Shown here: in pieces, positions 1 through 7,312 of the stretch
How positions within the stretch are numbered: the stretch's first letter is position 1
Layout: each line of letters opens with the position of its first letter
NCBI GenBank assembly: GCA_018263335.1
Contig: JADFCY010000013.1
Span: 1 to 48,901, forward strand
Length of the DNA stretch: 48,901 nucleotides
Direction: 5' to 3'
Origin: Methanolinea sp.
Lineage (GTDB): Archaea; Halobacteriota; Methanomicrobia; Methanomicrobiales; Methanospirillaceae
The notes under the pieces: model-generated
The model's database searches: none
Seen by the model: the letters and a program-made list of their open reading frames with translations, nothing else
What the model was told of the DNA's origin: nothing
Program-made: the position numbers and the translations under genes

Positions 1-818
1 AGCATCACGCTCAATGATCCTTCCATTACACCTATCCCAAGTGGAATTTGGGAAATAAGTCCGAAGATAATTGATAGACTGAAAAGAATTGCAGTATCAA
101 GGGGACTGATATAATAACCAAATCCGATGATTACCAGCCACAAACGTCCAAATTCAAATAAAAGAGAAGTCAGAGAAAGAATAAATGTAATAATTACTGG
201 CATCAGTGGGATTTTCTGCAGTATAAACTGGTAAGAAAGGTTTGTGCTTTTTTTAACTTTTATCAAAATTTTTACTGCATGCCTTAGAAATAATTCAGAT
301 TTATAGTAAAAAACGATGAGAAAACCGATGATAAGAGCGGTCAATTGAAGAAGAATTATCGATGTATCGTCAACCCGTGTGAATAAGATTAAAAGGGAAA
401 AAATGAACAATATGACAATTTCAAAAAACCTTTCATAAAATATCATAGAGATTCCGGACTGGAGATCCAAGCCATATTTTCTTTTCATATAATACGCTTT
501 GAACAGGTCACCAATCTTCCCAGGAGTAATGTTCGCATAAAAAAAGCTTGATATGGTGACGATTGCGGCATCAACCCAAAAAATTTGTTGATTATATGTT
601 CTTGACAGGTATTTCCATCTCACAATTTTTAGGAAAATATTCGCAAGGGAAAATATGAGGGCAAGCACAAGGAAGTATAAGTTCAACTGGAAAAAAACAG
701 GGATATTGGTGATAATATCAGAATTGCAGATCACATAAAAAAGGATTGCAAGTCCCAAGGTAAACAGAACAATATAAAGATACTTTTTTGGCATCGGGAG
801 TATTTTCAGCCACTCCAT
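1..818 (-). CDS. Flippase-like integral membrane protein (UPF0104 / LPG-synthase TM family), cut by the window edge
   Basis: Reading the minus strand from an ATG at 818 gives an open frame of 272 codons with no stop before base 1, so the C-terminus is missing. The product is very hydrophobic, with several predicted membrane spans. It carries the two signatures of the AglD/UPF0104 flippase-like family: a TPGKIGDLFKAYYMKRKYG segment near residue 100 and QIPLGIGVMEGSL close to the truncated end. Members of this family sit in the cytoplasmic membrane and are associated with lipid or glycolipid translocation or modification; the substrate here cannot be told. A TATA-like box (about 826-836) ends only a few bases before the 818 ATG, so the in-frame ATG at 794 (MPKKYLYIV) may be the true start. 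The gene is far richer in A+T than everything to its right, which suggests a surface-polysaccharide or transferred region beyond the edge. Confidence 0.8.
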   Translation of the reverse strand, partial: MEWLKILPMPKKYLYIVLFTLGLAILFYVICNSDIITNIPVFFQLNLYFLVLALIFSLANIFLKIVRWKYLSRTYNQQIFWVDAAIVTISSFFYANITPGKIGDLFKAYYMKRKYGLDLQSGISMIFYERFFEIVILFIFSLLILFTRVDDTSIILLQLTALIIGFLIVFYYKSELFLRHAVKILIKVKKSTNLSYQFILQKIPLMPVIITFILSLTSLLFEFGRLWLVIIGFGYYISPLDTAILFSLSIIFGLISQIPLGIGVMEGSLSVM

Positions 819-860
819 TGTGTAGATTTATATCATCTATCTTAATTCTTGCATAAAATA

Positions 861-880
861 ATAACCGCGTTTCCGGTTAT
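861..880. repeat. Perfect 7-bp inverted repeat between divergent genes
   Basis: ATAACCG and CGGTTAT are separated by six bases. The element lies between the flippase-like gene (minus) and the SelB-like gene (plus), just upstream of the latter's TATA-like box. It could be an operator or a small hairpin. No regulator can be named from the sequence. Confidence 0.35.
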
Positions 881-889
881 CACGAGCAT

Positions 890-903
890 ATCTAAAATAA
901 TTT
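890..903 (+). promoter_or_regulatory. Box A (TATA-like) promoter of the SelB-like gene
   Basis: The A/T stretch TCTAAAATAATTTG is centred about 28 nt before the ATG at 927. Archaeal transcription normally starts 22-27 nt downstream of the box centre, so the message is probably leaderless. This fits the lack of a Shine-Dalgarno sequence before 927. Confidence 0.45.
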
Positions 904-926
904 GAAATCACTACTTTGTAACACAC

Positions 927-1889
927 ATGCCCAACCTCACCGTCGCGGTCATCGGCCCGGAAGGCTACGCAGGCCACCTGGGGAAGAAAGGAACGGTCTC
1001 GGACATCACATTTTATAACCAGAAGAGGGACGACGTCACGGTCACCTATATCGAGCCGAGCCGCTATCCCGAGAAGCTCTCCTCGCTCTTCTTCTCACTC
1101 TCTATGGCGGGAATGGCCCTCCTCATCGTGGACGAGATCAACGCGGTCTTCGGGGAGTGCGTCCTGATGCTCGACATGGCAGGAATTAAAAAGGGCGTCC
1201 TCGTGCTGCGGAATTATTTATCAGAAGAGCAGGTTGCACCCCTTGTGAAAGGGACGGTGGTAGAGCACTACTCACTCCATGCTGACGACCACGGGCACCT
1301 GAGGGAACTCTTCCTCGAGGAGGCCGGAAAGGTACAGCCGTTGTCGGAGGGCTCGACGGGCGGATCTGTCCCCGTTGATCACCATTTCCCGGTGAAGGGA
1401 GTCGGCATCGTGGTCCTTGGCGGTGTCGCGGAGGGGACGATACGGGCCCATGACCAGTTGAAAGTGCTTCCCACCGGGAAAGTCGCCCATCTCCGGTCAA
1501 TCCAGAAGCACGATGACGACGTAACAGAGGCGAGTGCAGGAGACCGGGTCGGGCTTGCGCTGAAGGGAGTGGAGGCAGACGATCTCGACCGGGGATATGT
1601 CCTCTCGACCAACCCCGCGCTCGTGTCTTCACATATCCTGAACGGAAGAGCCGAGCTGGTCCGCTACTGGCCGGCCCCCTTAAAGGAGCAGATGGTCGTG
1701 TACCTGGGGCACTGGATGCAGTTTGTTCCCGCGAGAATTGCGTTCGTCAACAACGCCGGGGACTGGAGAAGGCCGGAGATCACTCTCCGGTCCGAGAAGG
1801 AAATTGTGTATCCTCCGGGAGCATCTATCCTCATCCATTCCCTTGAGGGCGGCAGGCTCAGGGTGGTGGGAAGGATCGTCCCCGCATGA
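927..1889 (+). CDS. SelB-like / EF-Tu-like protein with degenerate GTPase domain (aSelBL type)
   Basis: The 320-residue protein has the layout of a translational GTPase: an N-terminal G-like domain (about 1-150) followed by EF-Tu domain-2-like and domain-3-like beta barrels. The domain-2 signature is around residues 155-230 (GVGIVVLGGVAEGTI, then VGLALKGVEADDLDRGYVLS). The G domain is decayed. The P-loop position reads GPEGYAGHLGKKGT instead of GHVDHGKT, and I see no DxxG or NKxD motif. This matches the described archaeal family of SelB-like proteins that lack a full set of GTPase motifs and occur patchily in methanogens. A true SelB is unlikely given the missing motifs and short C-terminus. 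Its role is unknown; binding of an aminoacyl-tRNA or ribosome without GTP hydrolysis is only inference. The gene stands alone behind its own promoter. Confidence 0.75.
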   Translation: MPNLTVAVIGPEGYAGHLGKKGTVSDITFYNQKRDDVTVTYIEPSRYPEKLSSLFFSLSMAGMALLIVDEINAVFGECVLMLDMAGIKKGVLVLRNYLSEEQVAPLVKGTVVEHYSLHADDHGHLRELFLEEAGKVQPLSEGSTGGSVPVDHHFPVKGVGIVVLGGVAEGTIRAHDQLKVLPTGKVAHLRSIQKHDDDVTEASAGDRVGLALKGVEADDLDRGYVLSTNPALVSSHILNGRAELVRYWPAPLKEQMVVYLGHWMQFVPARIAFVNNAGDWRRPEITLRSEKEIVYPPGASILIHSLEGGRLRVVGRIVPA

Positions 1890-1963
1890 ACGCGACGACG
1901 CGTCCGGGCATTGTGAAACACCTGATCTGGGGAAGCGACTTTTTGGTTGACCGGGTCAGCGGA

Positions 1964-1973
1964 GTTAAATACG
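1964..1973 (+). promoter_or_regulatory. Box A promoter of the LemA-DUF2207 unit
   Basis: GTTAAATACG is centred near 1968, about 27 nt before the ATG at 1996. This supports a leaderless or nearly leaderless start at 1996 rather than at the upstream in-frame ATG at 1975, which would fall before the expected transcription start. Confidence 0.45.
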
Positions 1974-1995
1974 CATGGGAGAGATAGGTGAAGCT

Positions 1996-2568
1996 ATGGC
2001 ACTTGGAGATCTCATCCCCTGGATCGTGGGGGGCATCATCGTCCTCGTCATCGTGGGACTGGTGCTCTATTTTGTCGGGGTATACAACCGGTTCTTCAGC
2101 CTGAAGAACTCGTCTGAGGCGACGCTTGGCCAGATACGGGTGGCGATGAAGAAACGCCTCGACATGATCGACCAGCTCCTGGGCGCGGTCAAGAGCTACG
2201 CCTCATTCGAGCGTGAGACATTCGAGAAGGTCACGGCCATGCGGGCAAGTGTGGGAAGCGCTGGTCCCGGCGACCTCAACCAGATCGAGCGGGAGTCGCG
2301 CTCACTCCTCGGGAGGCTCTTTGCCGTCGCGGAGAACTACCCCGACTTAAAGACGAATGCCACGGTGATGAACCTGATGGATGCGGTCCGCGGGGTCGAG
2401 GACGAGATCGCCCGTCAGCGGTATACCTACAACAACATTTCCCAGCAGTTCAATACCCTCCGCGACGTGATCCCCTCGAACTTCGTGGCCAGGATCCTCG
2501 GGTTGCCGAAGTTAGAGTACCTGGAGTTTGAAGAGGCCATCCAGACACCCCCGAAGATCGCGTTCTGA
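1996..2568 (+). CDS. LemA family protein
   Basis: 190 residues. One N-terminal membrane segment (about 6-28, IPWIVGGIIVLVIVGLVLYFVGVYN) is followed by the typical LemA helical region: NRFFSLKNSSEATLGQIRVAMKKR, then LFAVAENYPDLKTNATVMNLM, then ARQRYTYNNISQQFNTL and a final IPSNFVARILGL segment. LemA proteins are membrane-anchored helical bundles of unknown biochemical role. An ATG at 1975 would add seven residues, but 1996 is preferred because of the promoter spacing and the GGTGA just upstream. The downstream DUF2207 gene begins 11 nt after the stop, and LemA is commonly paired with such TM/Gly-rich proteins, so the two are probably one functional unit at the cell surface. Confidence 0.9.
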   Translation: MALGDLIPWIVGGIIVLVIVGLVLYFVGVYNRFFSLKNSSEATLGQIRVAMKKRLDMIDQLLGAVKSYASFERETFEKVTAMRASVGSAGPGDLNQIERESRSLLGRLFAVAENYPDLKTNATVMNLMDAVRGVEDEIARQRYTYNNISQQFNTLRDVIPSNFVARILGLPKLEYLEFEEAIQTPPKIAF

Positions 2569-2579
2569 GAGAGGGGCGC

Positions 2580-4397
2580 ATGAGCGAGACGAGATCACTT
2601 CTGATCCTTGTCGTGCTGGCAATCATCCTGGGTGCGGTTGCGGTTATCCTGGCACTGGCAATCCCTCCCCTTATTGAGGGGGACCTTGTCGTGGACCGGT
2701 ACCAGGCCACGCTCCAGGAGGATGGATCGTTCCAGGAGACCTACACGTACGAGGTGAAGAGCAGCGGAAAATACAGGATGCTCTACCGGTACTGGCAGGA
2801 CCCCCTCTCGTCTCAACCGCTCGAGTCCCCCCATATCCAGATCATCGATATGGAAAAACCACGAGGTACTGTGGGGTACCTGAAGGACTGGTCAGGAGAG
2901 GTCACGCTCTATAAAGATGATAATCCAGAGTATATCCTGTTTGTACGGGACCGCGCTGAAAGAAACGAAGTGGGAATATACAACCCGGGATATTTCCCCG
3001 CAGGCAAATACACCGTCTCGTACACCTACCGGCTCTTTCCGCCCATCGAGTATGACGCAATTGACGCTCACCTGAACCTCCGGCTGGTCGACAGACACAT
3101 CCCGTTCAGGGACCTCGAGATCCGTATCCCCGAGCGATACGGACGCGAGGTGTTCCCCCACCCGCCCGGACTTGCTGTGGCACGCGAGGGCGGCTGGGTC
3201 ACCATCAGTGGGGAGGTGGCGGGGGACGAGGTCCTGGGAGTCGAGATGCTCTTTTTGGCGGATGAGGCACAGAGGATGCCAGGGGTTTATACCTCCGTTG
3301 AGGACGTGAGAGGAAAGACGCTGGCCGCCAACCCGTTTTACCACCGGGTTCCCCTCCTGGGAGCCTGGGCACTCTATATCGGGGGGCTTCTCTCTGTGGT
3401 CCTCACTCCGCTGCTCCTGGTATACATTTACAGAAAATTCGGACGCGAGAAGGAGTTCACTGTTCCCGAGTTTCTCAGTTTCTGTCCGAACCCCTCGATG
3501 AAGCCATGGGCCGTCAACCTCCTCTTCAAGGGGGACGCAATCGAGTTCGACCAGGACGGGTATTACGCGACCCTGCTTGACCTGCACCGAAGAAAAGTGA
3601 TCACCATCCAGGAGAAGCCTGGAGGGAAAGGGATCACCATCACAGTGAACAGGAGCCAGTCCGATGAGCCGTACGAACAGCGGGTTCTTGACTTCCTGCA
3701 GGATGTACAGGAGAACGGGACCGTCGACTCCGAGGCCCTGCAGCAGATGGCGGCCGATGCCAGAAGGGACAGGACCATTGAACGAAAGATGCTCAATTAC
3801 CAGCAGCAGCTCTCCGGTGTGACGAAGAGGTCTGATCCCCGCCTCATATCCCGCTATATCGTGGACGGGCGGGATCACCTCTTTCCACTCCTCTTTGTCG
3901 GCATCTCGTTCTGCGCTGTCTCCGTCATGGCAGTCATCCTCTACCCGGTCCTTTCGGCATTGCTCGTCCCCGCGATCGTCCTCTTTGCAGGGATGATTGT
4001 CCAGTCGGGAGTCGCGCTGGCATTTCCCTCGACCCTCTTTGGACACTGGAAGGATGACCGCTACAAGGAGAAACTGGAATGGGACGCGTTTGCCCGGTTC
4101 CTCTCGGATCTTGCCCTCATCAGGCAGTACACGCCGGCCGATATCTCCATGTGGGGAGAGTGGCTGGTCTACGGAACTGCGCTTGGGGTAGGCGAGAAGG
4201 TCGAGCGGGCGATGGAGGCCCTTCATGTCAGCCTTCCCGAAGCTGGTGTGCCCATGGCTATGGGACTGAGGACCGCATTTGTGCCGGTTCTCGCGTTCAC
4301 CCCCCCGTCACGCGGAGGGAGCGGCGGTGGGTTCGGGGGAGGGGGGTCTTTTGGGGGCGGCGGCGGGTTTGGCGGCGGAGGCGTAGGCGGCAGATGA
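2580..4397 (+). CDS. DUF2207 domain membrane protein with Gly-rich tail
   Basis: 605 residues. An N-terminal membrane helix (about 5-30) is followed by a beta-rich extracytoplasmic DUF2207 region (about 40-250), a second helix near 258-285 (LLGAWALYIGGLLSVVLTPLLL), a cytoplasmic segment, a further hydrophobic pair near 432-475, and a tail made almost only of Gly with Phe and Ser (last 30 residues). This is the domain order of the family partnered with LemA in bacteria and archaea. Start ATG at 2580 lies 11 nt after the LemA stop, with GAGAGGGGC upstream, so the genes are co-transcribed. The function is unknown. Membrane-envelope maintenance or a complex with LemA is inferred only from genomic pairing. 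Confidence 0.88.
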   Translation: MSETRSLLILVVLAIILGAVAVILALAIPPLIEGDLVVDRYQATLQEDGSFQETYTYEVKSSGKYRMLYRYWQDPLSSQPLESPHIQIIDMEKPRGTVGYLKDWSGEVTLYKDDNPEYILFVRDRAERNEVGIYNPGYFPAGKYTVSYTYRLFPPIEYDAIDAHLNLRLVDRHIPFRDLEIRIPERYGREVFPHPPGLAVAREGGWVTISGEVAGDEVLGVEMLFLADEAQRMPGVYTSVEDVRGKTLAANPFYHRVPLLGAWALYIGGLLSVVLTPLLLVYIYRKFGREKEFTVPEFLSFCPNPSMKPWAVNLLFKGDAIEFDQDGYYATLLDLHRRKVITIQEKPGGKGITITVNRSQSDEPYEQRVLDFLQDVQENGTVDSEALQQMAADARRDRTIERKMLNYQQQLSGVTKRSDPRLISRYIVDGRDHLFPLLFVGISFCAVSVMAVILYPVLSALLVPAIVLFAGMIVQSGVALAFPSTLFGHWKDDRYKEKLEWDAFARFLSDLALIRQYTPADISMWGEWLVYGTALGVGEKVERAMEALHVSLPEAGVPMAMGLRTAFVPVLAFTPPSRGGSGGGFGGGGSFGGGGGFGGGGVGGR

Positions 4398-4427
4398 GTG
4401 GCGGGATCGCGCGTATTGGAGAGGTCC

Positions 4428-4880
4428 ATGCAGTATACTGAAGGGCGTGCGGGGAGGATATTCGTCCTCCGCATCGACCATGGGGAAGATCTCCTCGAAA
4501 TGATCCTCCAATGCATACGCGAAGAGAAGGTCCTCTGTGGGACCGTCCAGGTGCTCGGCGCTCTGGGACAGGCACACCTGGTGACTGGGCCGGAGGAACC
4601 CATCCTTCCCCCAGTCCCGCATCGCGAGGAGGTTGCGGGGGGATGGGAGGTCCTCGGGGTGGGTTCGATCTCGTGGGGAGAGGATGGCCCTCACCTCCAC
4701 CTCCACTCGGCAATCGGTCAGGGATCGGTATCCCTTGCAGGATGCCTCCGGGACCGTGCGACGGTCTACATCGTGGTAGAAGCAATCATCACAGAGATCG
4801 CGGGCATTCACGCGGTCAGAAGCCATGACAAGGTGACCGGGCTGCAGCTGCCCCGGTTCCTGCCCGGAAGTCCTCCATGA
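4428..4880 (+). CDS. PPC-domain (DUF296) protein
   Basis: A 150-residue single-domain protein with the PPC/DUF296 pattern: an N-terminal R-I-F-V-L-R-I-D strand and helix, the core GTVQVLGALGQAHLV, and the histidine-rich strand GPHLHLHSAIGQG that in this family places His residues around a metal site. A GTG at 4398, directly after the DUF2207 stop, would give ten more residues. I prefer ATG 4428 because it is preceded by GGAGAGG at a suitable distance and begins with the usual family N-terminus. Archaeal single-domain PPC proteins form trimers; DNA binding is proposed for plant fusions but is not established for these. Its 3' end overlaps the next gene as ATGA. Confidence 0.82.
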   Translation: MQYTEGRAGRIFVLRIDHGEDLLEMILQCIREEKVLCGTVQVLGALGQAHLVTGPEEPILPPVPHREEVAGGWEVLGVGSISWGEDGPHLHLHSAIGQGSVSLAGCLRDRATVYIVVEAIITEIAGIHAVRSHDKVTGLQLPRFLPGSPP

Positions 4881-6706
4881 AGAGGAGACAGCCAAAGTTC
4901 CTCCCGATGACCCTTGCGGAGGCAAAGAATCTCCGGATCGACCAGTTCGACGTGATTCTTGTCAGCGGTGATGCCTATGTTGATCACCCCTCGTTTGCTG
5001 CCGCGGTCATCGGCAGGGTGATCTGGGACGAAGGGTTCTCGGTCGGGGTGATCGCGCAACCCGACTGGAGGAGTGACGATGACTTTCTTCAGCTTGGCGC
5101 TCCCCGCCTCTTCTTTGCGATCTGTCCGGGGAACTGCGACTCTCTCGTGAACAATTATACCGCTGCGAAGAAGAGGCGTTCAAGCGACGTATATTCTCCC
5201 GGAGGCAGTATCCGGAGACCTGACAGGGCAGCAACAGTCTACAGCGACAGGGTCCACTCGCTCTTTCCCGGAGTGCCCCTCGTTCTGGGCGGCATCGAGG
5301 CATCTTTGAGGAGATTTGCACACTACGATTACTGGTCTGACGCAGTCAGGCACTCGATCCTTGCGGATGCTCCTGCCGACCTGCTCGTGTACGGCATGGG
5401 TGAATCGCAGGTCAGGGAGATCTCCCGGCGCCTTGATGCAGGGGAGGCTGCGGCATCCCTGACTGATATCAGGGGGACGGTCTTCCGTGTCCCTCCTTCC
5501 CGTTATCAGGGTTCCTGTGCATTCCCGCTCCTGGAGATCCCCTCCTTTTCGGAAGTCGAGAAAGACAGGGTGGCCTATGCAAGGGCGTTTGCCATGCACT
5601 ACCGCGAGCAGAACCCGTATACGGGAAAAGCGGTCGCGCAGAGGCACCCAAAGACAGTAATTATCCAGAACCCGCCAGCACTCCCCCTCTCCACCCCTGA
5701 ACTGGACGCCGTCTACGAACTGCCCTATTCCCGGAAAGCCCACCCATCGTATACACATCCCGTACCGGCACTCGAACCCGTGAAATTCTCGCTCATCAGC
5801 CACCGGGGGTGCTTTGGTTCCTGTGCATTCTGCGCCCTTACCCACCATCAGGGGCGCATCATCCAGAGCAGGAGCATCGAGTCTCTGGTAAGGGAAGCGA
5901 CCCGCATGGCAGGGATGCCGGGATTTTCGGGTGTGATCAGTGATGTGGGGGGACCTACCGCCAACATGTACGGCATGGAGTGCCCCCGCTGGGCCGTTTC
6001 CGGTCCATGCCCGGATAAGGCATGCACTGAGAGTTGTCCGAACCTCCCGGTCTCCCACCAGCGGCAGATTACGCTTCTCCGCCGCCTTAAAAAGATTCCG
6101 GGAGTGAAGCGTGTCTTCATCGGATCTGGCGTCCGGTACGACCTTCTGGTTGCCGATCCCGGAAACCCGCTCCCCGAGATCTGCGCCAATCACGTGTCAG
6201 GGCACCTGAAAGTTGCCCCGGAACACATCTCTCCAGGCGTCACCGCACTGATGGGAAAGCCAAAAAAAGAGGTCTTCGAGCGGTTTCTTGCCGCGTTTTC
6301 GGGATGCCAGGAAGGCAGGGAGAAGAGGCAGTATGTCCTCCCGTATTTCATGTCGGGGCACCCCGGGTGCACGGTTGAGGACATGATCGACCTTGCGGTC
6401 TTCATCCGCGACCACGACCTCTATACCGAGCAGGTGCAGGACTTCACTCCGACTCCGATGACGGTGTCAACCTGCATGTATTATACGGGGCTCAATCCCT
6501 TCACCCTTGAACCGGTACATGTCCCGAAAGGAAGGGAGAAACAGGTCCAGAGGGCGCTTCTCTCATTCCGTGACAAGAAGACCAGGCACCTGGTCGACGA
6601 GGCACTCAAGTCGGTGGGGAGAAGGGATCTCCTCTACGGGGACAAAGGAACCCATACCCCCGGAAGAAGGGGGAGGGAACCCCGAGGGGAGCAGAAGGGC
6701 GCTTAG
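4877..6706 (+). CDS. YgiQ family radical SAM protein (UPF0313)
   Basis: 609 residues, the full family length. The N-terminal UPF0313 region (about 1-295) contains FDVILVSGDAYVDHPSF and the VPLVLGGIEASLRRFAHYDYW segment. The radical SAM core follows, with its iron-sulfur ligands in HRGCFGSCAFCALTHHQGR (about 309-327). Further conserved blocks are SDVGGPTANMYGM, FIGSGVRYDLL, HLKVAPEHIS and EQVQDFTPTPMTVSTCMYYTG. The reaction of YgiQ proteins is not established. Start ATG 4877 overlaps the stop of the PPC gene by 4 nt, so translation is probably coupled. The 3' end overlaps the convergent carboxymuconolactone decarboxylase-like gene by 4 nt. Confidence 0.93.
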   Translation: MKRRQPKFLPMTLAEAKNLRIDQFDVILVSGDAYVDHPSFAAAVIGRVIWDEGFSVGVIAQPDWRSDDDFLQLGAPRLFFAICPGNCDSLVNNYTAAKKRRSSDVYSPGGSIRRPDRAATVYSDRVHSLFPGVPLVLGGIEASLRRFAHYDYWSDAVRHSILADAPADLLVYGMGESQVREISRRLDAGEAAASLTDIRGTVFRVPPSRYQGSCAFPLLEIPSFSEVEKDRVAYARAFAMHYREQNPYTGKAVAQRHPKTVIIQNPPALPLSTPELDAVYELPYSRKAHPSYTHPVPALEPVKFSLISHRGCFGSCAFCALTHHQGRIIQSRSIESLVREATRMAGMPGFSGVISDVGGPTANMYGMECPRWAVSGPCPDKACTESCPNLPVSHQRQITLLRRLKKIPGVKRVFIGSGVRYDLLVADPGNPLPEICANHVSGHLKVAPEHISPGVTALMGKPKKEVFERFLAAFSGCQEGREKRQYVLPYFMSGHPGCTVEDMIDLAVFIRDHDLYTEQVQDFTPTPMTVSTCMYYTGLNPFTLEPVHVPKGREKQVQRALLSFRDKKTRHLVDEALKSVGRRDLLYGDKGTHTPGRRGREPRGEQKGA

Positions 6707-7152
6707 TGCCTGTCGAGTTCGATCCCCGTATTGTCGCAGGGGATGCACTTTGCCATCTTCTCGTCAAAAATACGATAGGCATTCGCCAGTACCGAGGAGT
6801 TCGAGATCATTCCTGCCAGGAGGATCACTTCCAGTATCTCTTCCCTGCTCGCACCCTTCTTTACTGCAGCCTGCATGTGATAGCTTGTGCAGTGCGGGCA
6901 GCGGAGGGCCGAACCGACCGCCATGCTGATCAGCTCGATGTACTTGGGGTCGATGGCACTGGTCTTTGTCACTGCGGTCTTATAGAGAAGATGGGAGATG
7001 AGCACTTCCGGCCGTTCAGCCATCCGCTTGAATATGAGGGGTGCACGGCCGTACTCCGCCTCAATATCCTTCATCCATGCCTCTGCGATCTCTTCTCCCC
7101 CACACGAGACGATCTCCTGCAGGGTGTGTTCGAATTCTTCCAGGTCGTTCAT
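6703..7152 (-). CDS. Carboxymuconolactone decarboxylase / AhpD-like protein
   Basis: 149 residues, all helical in character. It has the AhpD/CMD core SALRCPHCTSYHMQAAVKKGAS with the redox CxxC at Cys85/Cys88 and the conserved His92, followed by EEILEVILLAGMISNSSVLANA. A thiol-dependent hydroperoxide or disulfide role is typical for CxxC members; true decarboxylase activity is unlikely. It is a single gene with its own promoter. GGGAGG stands 6-7 nt before the ATG at 7152, and a TATA-like box (7188-7197) lies further upstream. Confidence 0.88.
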   Translation of the reverse strand: MNDLEEFEHTLQEIVSCGGEEIAEAWMKDIEAEYGRAPLIFKRMAERPEVLISHLLYKTAVTKTSAIDPKYIELISMAVGSALRCPHCTSYHMQAAVKKGASREEILEVILLAGMISNSSVLANAYRIFDEKMAKCIPCDNTGIELDRH

Positions 7153-7187
7153 GACGAACCTCCCTGACTAGATATCCTCGGGGAAGC

Positions 7188-7255
7188 CATATTATACTGC
7201 TGACGGAGCAGGGTAAGTGCGAAAAAATTCGCAGTAAAAGTCACGTATTTATAAG
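7188..7255. promoter_or_regulatory. Divergent promoter region (two box A elements)
   Basis: On the minus strand GTATAATATG (7188-7197) lies about 40 nt before the CMD start at 7152. On the plus strand TATTTATAAG (7246-7255) lies about 62 nt before the META-domain gene start at 7313. Each distance leaves a short leader that includes a GGAG-type ribosome site. Confidence 0.5.
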
Positions 7256-7312
7256 AACCACGCCAAAGATCTGGATGGTTCCCCAGATAATTGAGGACCA
7301 GGAGAGAGCTAT

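Noticed and set aside
2892-4226. 444-codon minus-strand frame opposite the DUF2207 gene
   Set aside because: Long only because of GC-rich antisense codon bias; the plus strand has clear membrane and DUF2207 features and operon spacing.
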